The translations under genes were made by a program, and so were the position numbers. From Bacteroidaceae bacterium (GTDB taxonomy: Bacteria > Bacteroidota > Bacteroidia > Bacteroidales > Bacteroidaceae), in the NCBI GenBank assembly GCA_024698925.1, contig JAILQO010000057.1, forward strand, positions 25,768 to 89,767: DNA of 64,000 bases, given 5' to 3'. Below the pieces are notes generated by a model. That model was not told where the DNA came from and ran no database searches. It worked only from the letters and a program-made list of their open reading frames with translations. Of this stretch, positions 37,241-47,248 are shown one piece after another. Position 1 is the first letter of the stretch. Each line of letters opens with the position of its first letter.

Positions 37241-38770
37241 ATGACACAAAAACAAAAGACATGGCTCGGCGCCGCAGCGCTGGTGCTGAGCAGCAGCCTG
37301 CTGACAGGCGCTATCGTGAGTAACAAGATTGCTGTGACTTCCACGGCAACAGCTGCGAGCACTCCCACGCTGGCGGCTTCACAGCCCGCTCCCGCTGTTG
37401 CGGGTCTGGTGGATCTGACCACAGCCGCAGAGCGATCCGTGAACTCTGTAGCTTATATTAAGGTGACGCAGAATGCCAAGCGTCAGACGGTGACTGTTCG
37501 CGATCCGTTTGAGGATTTCTTCGGCGATTTCTTCGGCTACGGCAATCGTGGTCGCGGCGGCCGTCAACAGGAAATCGAGACGCAACCCAAGCGCCAAGGT
37601 GCAGGTTCAGGCGTTATCATCTCTGCCGACGGCTATATTGTCACGAACAATCACGTCGTTGAAGGTGCTGATGAGATTCTTGTGAAAATGAACGACAATA
37701 CGGAGTATAAAGGCCGCGTTATCGGTCTGGATGCTACCACCGACCTTGCCCTCATCAAGGTGGAGGCGAAGGGGCTTCCGGCCATCACCATTGGAAACTC
37801 TGACGATCTGAAGATTGGACAGTGGGTCCTGGCCGTCGGCAATCCTTTCAACCTGACCAGTACGGTAACGGCAGGTATCGTCTCGGCCAAAGCTCGCTCG
37901 CTGGGCGCTAACGGCGTTGAAAGTTTCATACAGACTGACGCGGCTATCAATGCCGGTAATTCAGGTGGAGCGCTGGTCAACGAGCGTGGCGAATTGGTAG
38001 GTGTTAACGCGATGCTTTACAGCCAGACAGGCAGTTATAGTGGCTACGGTTTTGCCATTCCGACCACCATCATGAATAAGGTCGTTGCTGATCTGAAGGA
38101 ATTCGGTATGGTGCAGCGTGCTATGTTGGGTGTGCGTGGTCAGGACGTTACCATTTATATTGACGTGCAGAAGGAAAAGGGCAACGAGGTTGATCTGGGC
38201 ACCAATACAGGTATCTATATTCAGGATGTCGAGCCCAAGACCACAGCCGAAGAACTCGGCCTGAAAGAAGGCGACGTTATCACCGCCATCGACGGCAAGG
38301 ACGTGACGAAGATGGCAGAATTGCAGGAGGCCCTCTCGCAGCGTCGTCCTGGCGATAAGGTGAAAGTGACTTACCTCCGTAACAAGAAAGCCCACACGGA
38401 GACAGCAGTACTGCGTAATGCTCAGGGAGGCACGGAGGTGCTGGAGGAAGTCGATATCGACCTCTTTGGCGCACAACTGAGACCGCTCAGCGACGAGAAC
38501 CGTCAGGCGTTGGCGCTGCGCTATGGCCTTGAGGTAATAGCCATCAAGAAGGGTAAGCTCATGGAAGCCGGCATCACCAAGGGTATGATCCTGCTGCAGG
38601 TCAATGATCAGGAAATGCGCACGGTGGAGGACTTCGAGAATGTGGTGAAGGCTGCCAACCAGTCGAGCGATCGTGTGCTGTGGATCCGTGCCATTACGCC
38701 GAGTGGCCGTCGTGTGGCTACTGCCATTGAACTCGGCGATGAAAAGGATGCTAAGAAATCCAAGAAATAA
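37241..38770 (+). CDS. htrA: Do/HtrA-family periplasmic serine protease with PDZ domains
   Basis: GSGVIISADGYIVTNNHVVEGADEI, TDAAINAGNSGGALVN catalytic Ser; ATG at 37241 preferred over TTG at 37232. Confidence 0.96.
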   Translation: MTQKQKTWLGAAALVLSSSLLTGAIVSNKIAVTSTATAASTPTLAASQPAPAVAGLVDLTTAAERSVNSVAYIKVTQNAKRQTVTVRDPFEDFFGDFFGYGNRGRGGRQQEIETQPKRQGAGSGVIISADGYIVTNNHVVEGADEILVKMNDNTEYKGRVIGLDATTDLALIKVEAKGLPAITIGNSDDLKIGQWVLAVGNPFNLTSTVTAGIVSAKARSLGANGVESFIQTDAAINAGNSGGALVNERGELVGVNAMLYSQTGSYSGYGFAIPTTIMNKVVADLKEFGMVQRAMLGVRGQDVTIYIDVQKEKGNEVDLGTNTGIYIQDVEPKTTAEELGLKEGDVITAIDGKDVTKMAELQEALSQRRPGDKVKVTYLRNKKAHTETAVLRNAQGGTEVLEEVDIDLFGAQLRPLSDENRQALALRYGLEVIAIKKGKLMEAGITKGMILLQVNDQEMRTVEDFENVVKAANQSSDRVLWIRAITPSGRRVATAIELGDEKDAKKSKK

Positions 38771-38818
38771 GGAAATAGCCTTGGCCTGCAAAAGGTAGGC
38801 CAAAGTGCGGATAAACCT

Positions 38819-38867
38819 CGCAAGGATGCAAAGAAATTGAAAAACGATGCATCCTTGCGATTTTCTT
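38819..38867 (+). terminator. Terminator after htrA
   Basis: CGCAAGGATGCA...TGCATCCTTGCG followed by ATTTTCTT. Confidence 0.8.
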
Positions 38868-38888
38868 GTCATTTTCTTTAAATTTTTC

Positions 38889-38919
38889 TTGGGCATGTAC
38901 TATATTTATAGTACCTTTG
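38889..38919 (+). promoter_or_regulatory. rpoD promoter (TTGG-N19-TACCTTTG)
   Basis: TTGG 38889-38892; TACCTTTG 38912-38919; overlaps a palindrome. Confidence 0.7.
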
Positions 38920-38943
38920 CACGCTTAAAACCAAAAAGAAGGC

Positions 38944-39804
38944 ATGAGACAACTTAAAATCACCAAGAGTATTACCAACCGCGAGAGCGCTTCGTTGGAC
39001 AAATATCTGCAGGAAATCGGCCGCGAAGACTTGATTACTGTGGAAGAGGAAGTAGAACTGGCACAGCGTATCCGTAAGGGCGACCGTGCTGCTCTGGAGA
39101 AGCTGACACGCGCCAACTTACGCTTCGTCGTCAGTGTCGCTAAGCAGTACCAGAATCAGGGCCTCAGTCTGCCAGACCTCATTAACGAAGGCAATCTCGG
39201 CCTGATTAAAGCCGCCGAGAAGTTCGATGAGACACGCGGTTTCAAATTCATCTCCTATGCCGTGTGGTGGATTCGTCAGAGCATCCTGCAGGCACTGGCT
39301 GAGCAGAGCCGTATCGTGCGTCTCCCCCTCAATCAGGTCGGCTCTCTGAATAAGATCAGCAAGGCGCTGTCCAAGTTTGAGCAGGAGAATGAGCGCCGTC
39401 CGAGTCCCGATGAGCTGGCTGAGGAGTTGGATATTCCTGTGGACAAGATTTCTGATACGCTGAAGGTCAGCGGTCGCCATATTTCCGTTGATGCCCCCTT
39501 CGTGGAGGGTGAGGACAATACGCTCTTGGACGTCATCGTCAACGACGACAGCCCAATGGCAGACAAGAGCCTCGTCAATGAGAGCCTGAGTCGCGAGATT
39601 GATCGCGCCCTCAGCACACTCAGCGAGCGCGAAAAGCAGATTGTCGAGATGTTCTTTGGTATCAACCACCAGGAGATGACACTCGAGGAGATTGGCGATA
39701 AGTTCAACCTTACGCGTGAACGTGTACGCCAAATCAAGGAGAAGGCTATCCGCCGTCTGCGTAACAACACGAAGAGTAAGCTCCTCAAATCCTATCTGGG
39801 TTAA
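38944..39804 (+). CDS. rpoD: Primary RNA polymerase sigma factor (sigma-ABfr type)
   Basis: [64 protein letters not shown]-terminal [31 protein letters not shown]. Confidence 0.98.
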   Translation: MRQLKITKSITNRESASLDKYLQEIGREDLITVEEEVELAQRIRKGDRAALEKLTRANLRFVVSVAKQYQNQGLSLPDLINEGNLGLIKAAEKFDETRGFKFISYAVWWIRQSILQALAEQSRIVRLPLNQVGSLNKISKALSKFEQENERRPSPDELAEELDIPVDKISDTLKVSGRHISVDAPFVEGEDNTLLDVIVNDDSPMADKSLVNESLSREIDRALSTLSEREKQIVEMFFGINHQEMTLEEIGDKFNLTRERVRQIKEKAIRRLRNNTKSKLLKSYLG

Positions 39805-39817
39805 TCAAGAGTCGGGC

Positions 39818-40420
39818 ATGATCAGCAGTAAACATTTTCTAACGCTCGTCTGCGGAGCATTCCTCTGCTTCGCGCTTTCTGTGACAGCCTCTGCCGATCC
39901 TACGGATAAGGCAACTGCAAAGGCGCAGAAGGAGCAGTTGAAGAAGGAAGCCAAGGCCAAGCGTCAGGCTGAGAAGAAGGCTGCGAAGGCGCAGCGCCAA
40001 GCAGAGAGGGATAAGCGTCTGGCCGAAAAAGCGAAGATTCAGGCAGAGAAAGACAAGGAAGTCTTCCTGCAGCCTACGGCGTTATTCGGTGTTGGGATCT
40101 CGTTCACGGATTCTGTGGTCTATCAGACAGAGGTGCAGGAACTGGACACCGCTTGGATCACGAAAACGCATAAGTTCCTAATGGACCGTTCGCTATACAG
40201 CCTGCAACTGCAGTTCTGGATGGAACAGCAGGGCGTGAAGAATTCCATCTGTACGGTACTGTTCGATAAGAAGAAAAATCGCCTGCAGAAGAAGTGGAAT
40301 AAAATCAGCAAGCGCCACCAACAGAACGAAGCACAGCGCTTTAAGGTTGTGCCCCTCTCAGATTTTCGCTTCAAGACAGAAGAGTACCGTCCGATAACCA
40401 TAGGGGATGATACGCCATGA
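39818..40420 (+). CDS. Exported hypothetical protein with highly charged Lys/Glu/Ala-rich N-terminal helix
   Basis: Signal peptide MISSKHFLTLVCGAFLCFALSVTASA, then KAKRQAEKKAAKAQRQAERDKRLAEKAKIQAEKDKE; overlaps next start by ATGA. Confidence 0.75.
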   Translation: MISSKHFLTLVCGAFLCFALSVTASADPTDKATAKAQKEQLKKEAKAKRQAEKKAAKAQRQAERDKRLAEKAKIQAEKDKEVFLQPTALFGVGISFTDSVVYQTEVQELDTAWITKTHKFLMDRSLYSLQLQFWMEQQGVKNSICTVLFDKKKNRLQKKWNKISKRHQQNEAQRFKVVPLSDFRFKTEEYRPITIGDDTP

Positions 40421-41310
40421 CGACTCATTACTACAAGATTGCTGGGCATGTACTGTCAGTGTGTCTCGCTGACGGCCTTGATGCCGCATCACTACTCCCT
40501 TCGTTCTCACCTTTCCAATGTGAGTCGGAGGGGGCTGTTCTTTTAGAGATGGAGGTATGTCAGGGTGTAGCACCAAGTTTTCGTGAATGGGAAGAGATTG
40601 GACAGTTTGATTGTGGCGGAGCCAATCATGGCGTCTATAATCATAAAAATGGTAGCTATGCTTTTGAGATCAGCCTGCCGGAGTGCGACGGAGGTTCTTT
40701 GAGCTGCTGCCTGATAGCACCTGCAGACTTTAGTCATTGTCAGGCGGTCTTGGTGGGCGCATCACAGAGCGAGCAGCAATTCGGCCTGAACAATGCCATC
40801 ATGATGGCCTATGCCTTCGCTGCTGCTACGCAGGATACCCTGCTGGTGCATGCTTCTGTGATTCGTCATGCAGGCTATGGATATCTGTTTACAGCGCCGA
40901 GCGGAACAGGAAAGAGTACGCATACGCATTTGTGGTACAAGTATATACCAGGCTGCGACCTCATGAATGATGATAATCCCGTTGTGCGCATTGTGGATGG
41001 CGAGACACGTATCTTTGGTTCGCCATGGAGCGGCAAAACGCCCTGCTACCGCAACATCTGGGCCCCTGTAGGAGCTATCACCCGTATCGAGCAGAAACCG
41101 GAAAACACCATCCGCAGGATGGCTCCCGTCGAGGCATTTGCCACTTTGCTGCCTGCGGTGAGTTCTATGAAATGGGATCGCCGAGTCTATAACGGGATTT
41201 GCGAAACGCTTTCGAAATTGCTGATGACAACGCCAATCTTCTGGCTGGGATGTCGCCCGGACGAGGAGGCCGCACGTGTTTGTTATGAAGCGGTTAAGGT
41301 GGTTCAGTAA
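40417..41310 (+). CDS. HprK-like (HPr kinase-related) protein
   Basis: FTAPSGTGKSTHTHLW Walker A; DNPVVRI; GSPWSGKTPCYRN. Confidence 0.82.
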   Translation: MTTHYYKIAGHVLSVCLADGLDAASLLPSFSPFQCESEGAVLLEMEVCQGVAPSFREWEEIGQFDCGGANHGVYNHKNGSYAFEISLPECDGGSLSCCLIAPADFSHCQAVLVGASQSEQQFGLNNAIMMAYAFAAATQDTLLVHASVIRHAGYGYLFTAPSGTGKSTHTHLWYKYIPGCDLMNDDNPVVRIVDGETRIFGSPWSGKTPCYRNIWAPVGAITRIEQKPENTIRRMAPVEAFATLLPAVSSMKWDRRVYNGICETLSKLLMTTPIFWLGCRPDEEAARVCYEAVKVVQ

Positions 41311-41319
41311 GATTGGGTT

Positions 41320-41868
41320 ATGAGTGCAGTCAAAGACTATATTAAAGCTGTTGGCCGTTGGCTGGCTACGCCCTGGAGACGTCGTAAGCAACGGCGCTAT
41401 ACAGATGTTGCAGCGCAGGCAATGCCTCGGATGGAACTACCCAATGACAAGTTGCTTCCGTTGGTAAGAGAGTATGTGGAGAAGGGCGAGTCGGTGATCA
41501 TCTCGGTCAAAGGTTACAGCATGAGACCATTCCTGGAGCACCTACGTGACCGCGTGAAATTGGCGCCTTGGACCTCACTGGCGGTAGGCGATGCGGTGTT
41601 GGCAGAGATTGCGCCAGGCCATTTCGTACTCCATCGCATCATCGATATTCGGAATGAGCATGAGCTGACACTCATGGGTGATGGTAACATCCGCGGTACT
41701 GAACATTGCTCTGTGGAGAATGTCTGTGGTGTCGTTACGGAGTACTTGCGTCCTAACGGACATGTCCTCATGGCAGGTGACAAGCGCCTGCAGCGCAGAA
41801 TCCGCCTGTGGCGCCGCTTGTTGCCGATGCGCCGCTTGTTGCTGTTTGTTTACAATTTGACGATATAA
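41320..41868 (+). CDS. S24/S26-family (signal peptidase-like) peptidase
   Basis: VKGYSMRPFL (Ser motif), GHFVLHRI, GDGNIRGTE. Confidence 0.82.
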   Translation: MSAVKDYIKAVGRWLATPWRRRKQRRYTDVAAQAMPRMELPNDKLLPLVREYVEKGESVIISVKGYSMRPFLEHLRDRVKLAPWTSLAVGDAVLAEIAPGHFVLHRIIDIRNEHELTLMGDGNIRGTEHCSVENVCGVVTEYLRPNGHVLMAGDKRLQRRIRLWRRLLPMRRLLLFVYNLTI

Positions 41869-41884
41869 TATTCAAATAAGAATC

Positions 41885-42151
41885 ATGAAAATTAATCAAG
41901 GTTTTGAACTTAGAGTCATCTGCGGCGAGGCTATCGTGGTAGCCCACGGCAAAGAGAATATCGATTTTTCGAAAATCATCTCTCTCAACGAGAGCGCCGC
42001 TTATCTCTGGCGTCAGGTGGAGGGAAAGGACTTTGACGCAGCGCTCTTGGCTAAGCTTCTTACAGAAGAGTATGAGGTAGATGAGGCTACGGCACTACGT
42101 GATGCTGAGAAGACGATGGCCGATTGGCAGGAAACAGGACTCATTTGTTAA
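41885..42151 (+). CDS. PqqD-like protein (RRE fold)
   Basis: 88 aa; FSKIISLNESAAYLWRQVEGKDFDAALLAKLLTEEYEVDEATALRDAEKTMADWQETGLI. Confidence 0.85.
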   Translation: MKINQGFELRVICGEAIVVAHGKENIDFSKIISLNESAAYLWRQVEGKDFDAALLAKLLTEEYEVDEATALRDAEKTMADWQETGLIC

Positions 42152-42173
42152 TCGTTGACTGCAAGTAAGCATT

Positions 42174-42860
42174 GTGACTGTCCTGCGGAAGATACAGAAG
42201 GGCTTGCGGTGGCTTGTGATTCTATTCTTTGCCACTAGCATTGGAGCAGTAGTGCTTTACCGCTGGCTGCCTGTGTATGTGACACCGCTGATGGTTATCC
42301 GTTGTGCACAGCAGATTGGTAGGGGTGAGCAGATTCGCCTGCGTCATCATTGGGTTTCTATTGAGGAGATGTCCCAATATCTGCCTGTCGCAGTCATGGC
42401 GTCAGAGGACCAGCGCTTTATGGAGCATCATGGATTTGATTTCGATGCCATCGGACAGGCTTGGCAGGATAACAAACGCGGGAAGCGACAGCGCGGCGGC
42501 AGCACAATCAGCCAACAAACGGCGAAGAACGTCTTCCTCTGGCCTGCACACAGCTGGGTCCGCAAAGGCTTGGAAGCATATTTCACGGCATTGATAGAAC
42601 TCTGTTGGAGCAAGGAACGGATTATGGAAGTTTACCTGAACTCGATTGAAATGGGAGACGGTATCTATGGCGCGGAAGCGGTCGCCCAATGGAACTTCGG
42701 TTGTTCGGCAGCCCAGCTTACACGCTCCAACTGTGCCTTGATTGCCGCCACTCTCCCCAATCCCCTCCGCTTCAGCAGCAAGAACCCAAACGGCTATATG
42801 CTGCGTCGTCAGACGTGGATTATGCGTCAGATGAAACACATAGATGTAATGAGAAAATGA
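42174..42860 (+). CDS. mtgA: Monofunctional biosynthetic peptidoglycan transglycosylase
   Basis: [23 protein letters not shown]...[63 protein letters not shown]. Confidence 0.96.
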   Translation: MTVLRKIQKGLRWLVILFFATSIGAVVLYRWLPVYVTPLMVIRCAQQIGRGEQIRLRHHWVSIEEMSQYLPVAVMASEDQRFMEHHGFDFDAIGQAWQDNKRGKRQRGGSTISQQTAKNVFLWPAHSWVRKGLEAYFTALIELCWSKERIMEVYLNSIEMGDGIYGAEAVAQWNFGCSAAQLTRSNCALIAATLPNPLRFSSKNPNGYMLRRQTWIMRQMKHIDVMRK

Positions 42861-44098
42861 AAAGGATTTGGCACATATTACTAATGTTGCTGCCGTTGAG
42901 CGCTGTGGCACAGCAGACACGTAGCCTGTCGGAGCAAATCCATACGGTGCGTGTTGTTGTTGATGACGACCCGTTGTTGCCTCCCGTCGCACCTCTTGGC
43001 GCTTCGGTGGAAGTCAGTTTCGATGCTTTCTCGCACGAATACACGCGTTATATATATAAGGTTGAACTCTGCAATGCTGATTGGACACCAGCAGCTGAGC
43101 TCTTTGAGAGCGATTGGCTAGAAGGTTTCAATGAGCGCCCCATCGATGACTATGAGACGAGTCTGAATACAACGCTGCTCTATACGCACTATCGTCTGAC
43201 ATTTCCCAACGAAGATGCACGCCTCCTGCTGCCAGGAAACTATCGTGTCCGAGTCTTTACGGATGATGCAGAAACCGATGAGGAGGCAGTCATGGAAGCT
43301 TGTTTCTCGTTGTATCAGCCGGATATGAGTATTAGGGCGCAAGTAAGCTCCAATACGGACATCGATTTCAATCAGACGCACCAGCAACTCACTTATGCCG
43401 TAGGTTATGGCACGCGTCGTGTTGTTGATCCGCAACGGGAACTTAAGACCGTTGTTATGCAGAATCGCCGGTGGGACACAGCCGTTGTGAACCTACAGCC
43501 CAACATCAAGACAACGACGAGTGCGGAATGGACACACCAACGCGGCCTGATTTTCGATGCCGGTGCGGAGTTCCATAAGTTCGAGATTCTCGATGTGCGT
43601 CTCAATGGCATGAATGTGGACCGTATGGAATGGTTTGATCCCTTCCACCACGCCACACTCTTTGCCACCACGCCCCAGCATAACTATACCTCAGATGCTG
43701 ATGTCAACGGTGCTTATGTAATCCGCCATAGCGGAGACGAGGACAATGACACGCAATGTGACTATTTGTATGTCCATTTCCTGCTGCAGACCCCTCAGTT
43801 GTCAGGAGGCGATGTATATGTCTGCGGACAATGGGACAACGGCTTTCCGGACCCGCGTTATCGAATGCGCTATAACGAGAAGTTGCGAGCCTACGAAGTG
43901 GCAGTGCTCCTCAAGCAGGGATACTATAACTATCAGTTCCGCCAGTTGGAGGATAGGGTAGGGCGCACGGCTCACACGGAAGGCAATTTCTATCAGACAG
44001 AGAACGAATACATGATACTTGTCTATCACCGTCCGCAGGGCGCGCGCTATGACGCGCTTGTGGGCTTTCAACTATTGAAGACAGATGGAGCTTATTAA
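42857..44098 (+). CDS. DUF5103-like exported protein
   Basis: Signal peptide [22 protein letters not shown] extends upstream to 42689; [31 protein letters not shown]. Confidence 0.82.
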   Translation: MKRIWHILLMLLPLSAVAQQTRSLSEQIHTVRVVVDDDPLLPPVAPLGASVEVSFDAFSHEYTRYIYKVELCNADWTPAAELFESDWLEGFNERPIDDYETSLNTTLLYTHYRLTFPNEDARLLLPGNYRVRVFTDDAETDEEAVMEACFSLYQPDMSIRAQVSSNTDIDFNQTHQQLTYAVGYGTRRVVDPQRELKTVVMQNRRWDTAVVNLQPNIKTTTSAEWTHQRGLIFDAGAEFHKFEILDVRLNGMNVDRMEWFDPFHHATLFATTPQHNYTSDADVNGAYVIRHSGDEDNDTQCDYLYVHFLLQTPQLSGGDVYVCGQWDNGFPDPRYRMRYNEKLRAYEVAVLLKQGYYNYQFRQLEDRVGRTAHTEGNFYQTENEYMILVYHRPQGARYDALVGFQLLKTDGAY

Positions 44099-44747
44099 AC
44101 AATTCTTTCAGGAGATTGGTGCCATGCTGAGCATCCCCTGGTCCTTTGTAATCTTGGAATTGATAGGTACACTTGCAGGCGCTGTGTCTGGCGCACGTTT
44201 GGCTTCGGCCAAGCACTTCGACCTGTTTGGGGCCCTTATTGTGGGTATTGCAACAGCTTGCGGAGGCGGTACGATTCGTGACTTAATGATAGGTAAACCA
44301 CCATTCTGGCTGGAAGATCCCATCTATCTGTTGGCTTGCATCTTCGGTTTGCTATGGGTTTACCTGTTCCGCAAGGTGCTGGTGCGACAGAATAACACGT
44401 GGTTCATTTTCGATTGCATTGGTTTCTCGCTATTCAATGTTATTGGTATCGAGAAATCTCTGGCATTGGGTTTTCCCACGTGGGCAGCGATATGTTTGGG
44501 CTGTATTACAGGTGCTGGCGGCGGTGTGTTGCGTGACATCCTCATCAACGAGGTACCGCTGATTTTCCGTAAGGAGATTTATGCTACATGCTGCCTGGCA
44601 GGAGGCATTGTCTATGTCTTCTTCCTCCATCTTGGCTGGACGCCTGAGGGGTGCGCCCTTCTTTCCTGTACTGTTGCTATTGCTATCCGAATGTTAGCTG
44701 TCAAGTACCATTGGGCATTACCCTATATCAAAGGTATAGAAGAGTAA
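44085..44747 (+). CDS. Trimeric intracellular cation (TRIC)/UPF0126-family membrane protein
   Basis: GTLAGAVSGARLASAKHFDLFGALIVGIATACGGGTIRDLMIG...GCITGAGGGVLRDILINEVPLIF. Confidence 0.93.
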   Translation: MELIKQFFQEIGAMLSIPWSFVILELIGTLAGAVSGARLASAKHFDLFGALIVGIATACGGGTIRDLMIGKPPFWLEDPIYLLACIFGLLWVYLFRKVLVRQNNTWFIFDCIGFSLFNVIGIEKSLALGFPTWAAICLGCITGAGGGVLRDILINEVPLIFRKEIYATCCLAGGIVYVFFLHLGWTPEGCALLSCTVAIAIRMLAVKYHWALPYIKGIEE

Positions 44748-46001
44748 CTATTTTTTTCCGTACTGCGGATCAATCTTGATGAAGGCAGAGACGGTGAAGG
44801 TTACAAGACAGCAACCCATCACCCACCAGAAGAAGTTAAGGTAACCGAGGTGGTCAGCCATCCAACCGGCTATCATACCAGGTATCATCATGCCAAGTGC
44901 TTGCATCGCTGTGCAAATACTGAAGACGGCGGTGCTACGCTCGCCTTGTGAGAAATAGACAAGGTACAGCATGTAAGCCGTGAAACCGAAACCATAGCCG
45001 AACTGTTCGATGAAAACGCAGATGTTGACGATGAGGAGTGATGGATCGGTAGTAGCGGCGAGATAGACATAGACCAGATCTGGTAGCGAAATGGAGAGGA
45101 CCATGGGCCACAGCCAACGCTTCAACCCGAGGCGCGATACGCACCAGCCACCAAGCAGACCTCCAATGGTGAGGCCGATAATGCCGACGGTTCCATAAAC
45201 AAAACCAACAGCTTCTGTCGCCAAAGCGAGACCGCCGGCCTCAGTAGAATCAAGGAGGAAGGGATTGGCGATTTTTACAAGTTGTCCCTCGGGGAAGCGG
45301 AAGAATAGCATGAAAAGCAATGCCGTAAAGATATGAGGCTTTGTGAAGAAAGTCTTGAGTGCAAGCCAGAAATCATTCAGGAGTCCTGTCGGCTTGCGTG
45401 TTTCTTGGACGACTTTTGGCAAAGCCAGCGTATGCCATAGCCACAGCGCTATGAACAAACCTGCCAGAACAAGGAAGGAGATGGACCACGCCATCGGTAT
45501 GGTCTGGGAACGCTCCAACCAGCCAGCGAACATGACCAATAATCCCTGCCCGAAGATATTGCCGATGCGATAGAATGTGGAACGAATACCTACGTAAAGG
45601 CTTTGGTCGTGGGTGTCAAGGCCAAGTATATATAAGCCATCGGCAGCAATGTCGTGGGTGGCACTCGCAAAGGCCAGAATCCAGAAGAAGGCGAGAGAAC
45701 CCTGCAGCCAAAATGCCGTAGGTAGCGTGAAAGCGACGCCTGCAAAACCGGCACCGATAAGAAGCTGCATCAATAGGACCCACCATCGTTCTGTCTTGAA
45801 GACTGCGACAAAAGGACTCCAAAGGGGCTTGATGACCCATGGAAGATATAGCCACGAGGTATAAAGGGCAAGTTCCGTATTGGAGAGGCCGAGGCGTTTG
45901 TACATCGTGGTGGCAATAATCATCACAGCGACATAAGGCAGCGCTTCTGCAAGATAAAGAGAAGGCACCCATGCGTAAGGCTTATTCTGTAATGCTTTCA
46001 T
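44748..46001 (-). CDS. AmpG-like MFS transporter
   Basis: PSLYLAEALPYVAVMIIATTMYKRLGLSNTELALYTSWLYLPWVIKPLWSPFVA. Confidence 0.88.
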   Translation of the reverse strand: MKALQNKPYAWVPSLYLAEALPYVAVMIIATTMYKRLGLSNTELALYTSWLYLPWVIKPLWSPFVAVFKTERWWVLLMQLLIGAGFAGVAFTLPTAFWLQGSLAFFWILAFASATHDIAADGLYILGLDTHDQSLYVGIRSTFYRIGNIFGQGLLVMFAGWLERSQTIPMAWSISFLVLAGLFIALWLWHTLALPKVVQETRKPTGLLNDFWLALKTFFTKPHIFTALLFMLFFRFPEGQLVKIANPFLLDSTEAGGLALATEAVGFVYGTVGIIGLTIGGLLGGWCVSRLGLKRWLWPMVLSISLPDLVYVYLAATTDPSLLIVNICVFIEQFGYGFGFTAYMLYLVYFSQGERSTAVFSICTAMQALGMMIPGMIAGWMADHLGYLNFFWWVMGCCLVTFTVSAFIKIDPQYGKK

Positions 46002-47248
46002 TTTGATATAATTGGTTTAATGAGGTATCCGGCAATGAGTGCGGGAATAGCCAAAAGAGCATCCAAGGCAAAGAAGTGATCAAAGCCAAGAATGTCAACT
46101 AACCATCCAGAAAGTGCCATCGGTACTAACATGACGAAAGCTACCAATGGGATATAGAGATAGTTGATGGTGCTGCGGTAGCGTTCTCCCGAGATATAAC
46201 GAACGTAAGGAATACACGCATTCAGACCAAATCCGAATAGCGCTTGTGCCATGAAGGTTCCCACACAAAGTATAGGTAGTGACTGCGGTGGCCACTGTGT
46301 CATTATCCAATAGACGAATGGGGAAAGCACAAGCGTAACTTGTGCAGAGGGAATTGTCGAGAAGATGCGTTTCTGGCGTTCCAATCGATAGCCATAACCT
46401 AAACCTGCGGAGAATGCCATCACGCCTACAGTACCCTGCGCCAGCGCAATCCATTGAAGGGAACAGCCCAAGCCGCCTACAGCAGGGGGCGCATAGAGGA
46501 ATAGGACGCGCGAGTGAAACATCAGCGCCTGTGGCAATAGAAGGAAAAACAGGCAAAGGATAACGAGGAGGCTGTGTGATTTGTGGAAGATGCGATCAAT
46601 GATGCGCACCTCGGCTCGCACGGCTCCGCCAAAGGATTCCCCCTCGTCGTTATTCCCTACGTGAGCAGGACGCAATGCAAAGAGATGATAGATGAGAAAA
46701 ATGAGATAGATACCGGCAAGGAGATAGACGGCAGTGCTCCATGAAAGCACGACAGCCTGATGTCGGTTGTGATAGAAGACTTCTAACATTCCCACGACGA
46801 GGAGCATAGCGCCGTAAGTGATTGTCACGGAGCACTGAGATACGAACATCTTCGAAGCATTGTAAAACCGTTGCTCGCGCGGACGTAGCATCCGCTCGTA
46901 GTACATCCTTGCCGCCAATTCATGCCAGGAGCAGAAGAAGCAGAGAATGAACAGGAAACCGAAGATGTGCCAGTTGCGGTAGCTATAGATCGTGAAGCTG
47001 AAAGCCAGTGCCGAAAGAGACAAGAAAATACACAGCTCTATGAAGCGGAGTATGTCTGCAAAGCGCCCGCGCTGCCGCACCTTCTCACGTAGGAAGGACT
47101 TAAGGACCCACGGCAATGTGAGTAGGCTGCTGAGGAGCGTGCTCATCGCCCATCCTTCTCCCATCTGTAGAAACATCAACAGTGCCACGAAAGTAATCAT
47201 GGCACTGGGGATGGCCTCAGCGGCGAAGAGGGATGGGAGCCATTTCAT
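45998..47248 (-). CDS. Divergent MFS transporter, overlapping paralogue of the preceding gene
   Basis: PSLFAAEAIPSAMITFVALLMFLQMGEGWAMSTLLSSLLTLPWVLKSF; ~12 TMs. Confidence 0.82.
   Translation of the reverse strand: MKWLPSLFAAEAIPSAMITFVALLMFLQMGEGWAMSTLLSSLLTLPWVLKSFLREKVRQRGRFADILRFIELCIFLSLSALAFSFTIYSYRNWHIFGFLFILCFFCSWHELAARMYYERMLRPREQRFYNASKMFVSQCSVTITYGAMLLVVGMLEVFYHNRHQAVVLSWSTAVYLLAGIYLIFLIYHLFALRPAHVGNNDEGESFGGAVRAEVRIIDRIFHKSHSLLVILCLFFLLLPQALMFHSRVLFLYAPPAVGGLGCSLQWIALAQGTVGVMAFSAGLGYGYRLERQKRIFSTIPSAQVTLVLSPFVYWIMTQWPPQSLPILCVGTFMAQALFGFGLNACIPYVRYISGERYRSTINYLYIPLVAFVMLVPMALSGWLVDILGFDHFFALDALLAIPALIAGYLIKPIISK

Noticed and set aside
38781-38803. TTGGCCT/AGGCCAA hairpin after htrA as a regulatory RNA
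   Set aside because: No T-tract; most simply a stabilising 3' hairpin ahead of the real terminator at 38819.
37961-38896. 311-aa ORF antisense to htrA
   Set aside because: Covers the htrA terminator and coding sequence; composition is the complement of htrA codons.
39692-39817. Upstream extension of the exported K/E-rich protein into rpoD
   Set aside because: Signal peptide begins at ATG 39818; the extension only reads rpoD in another frame.
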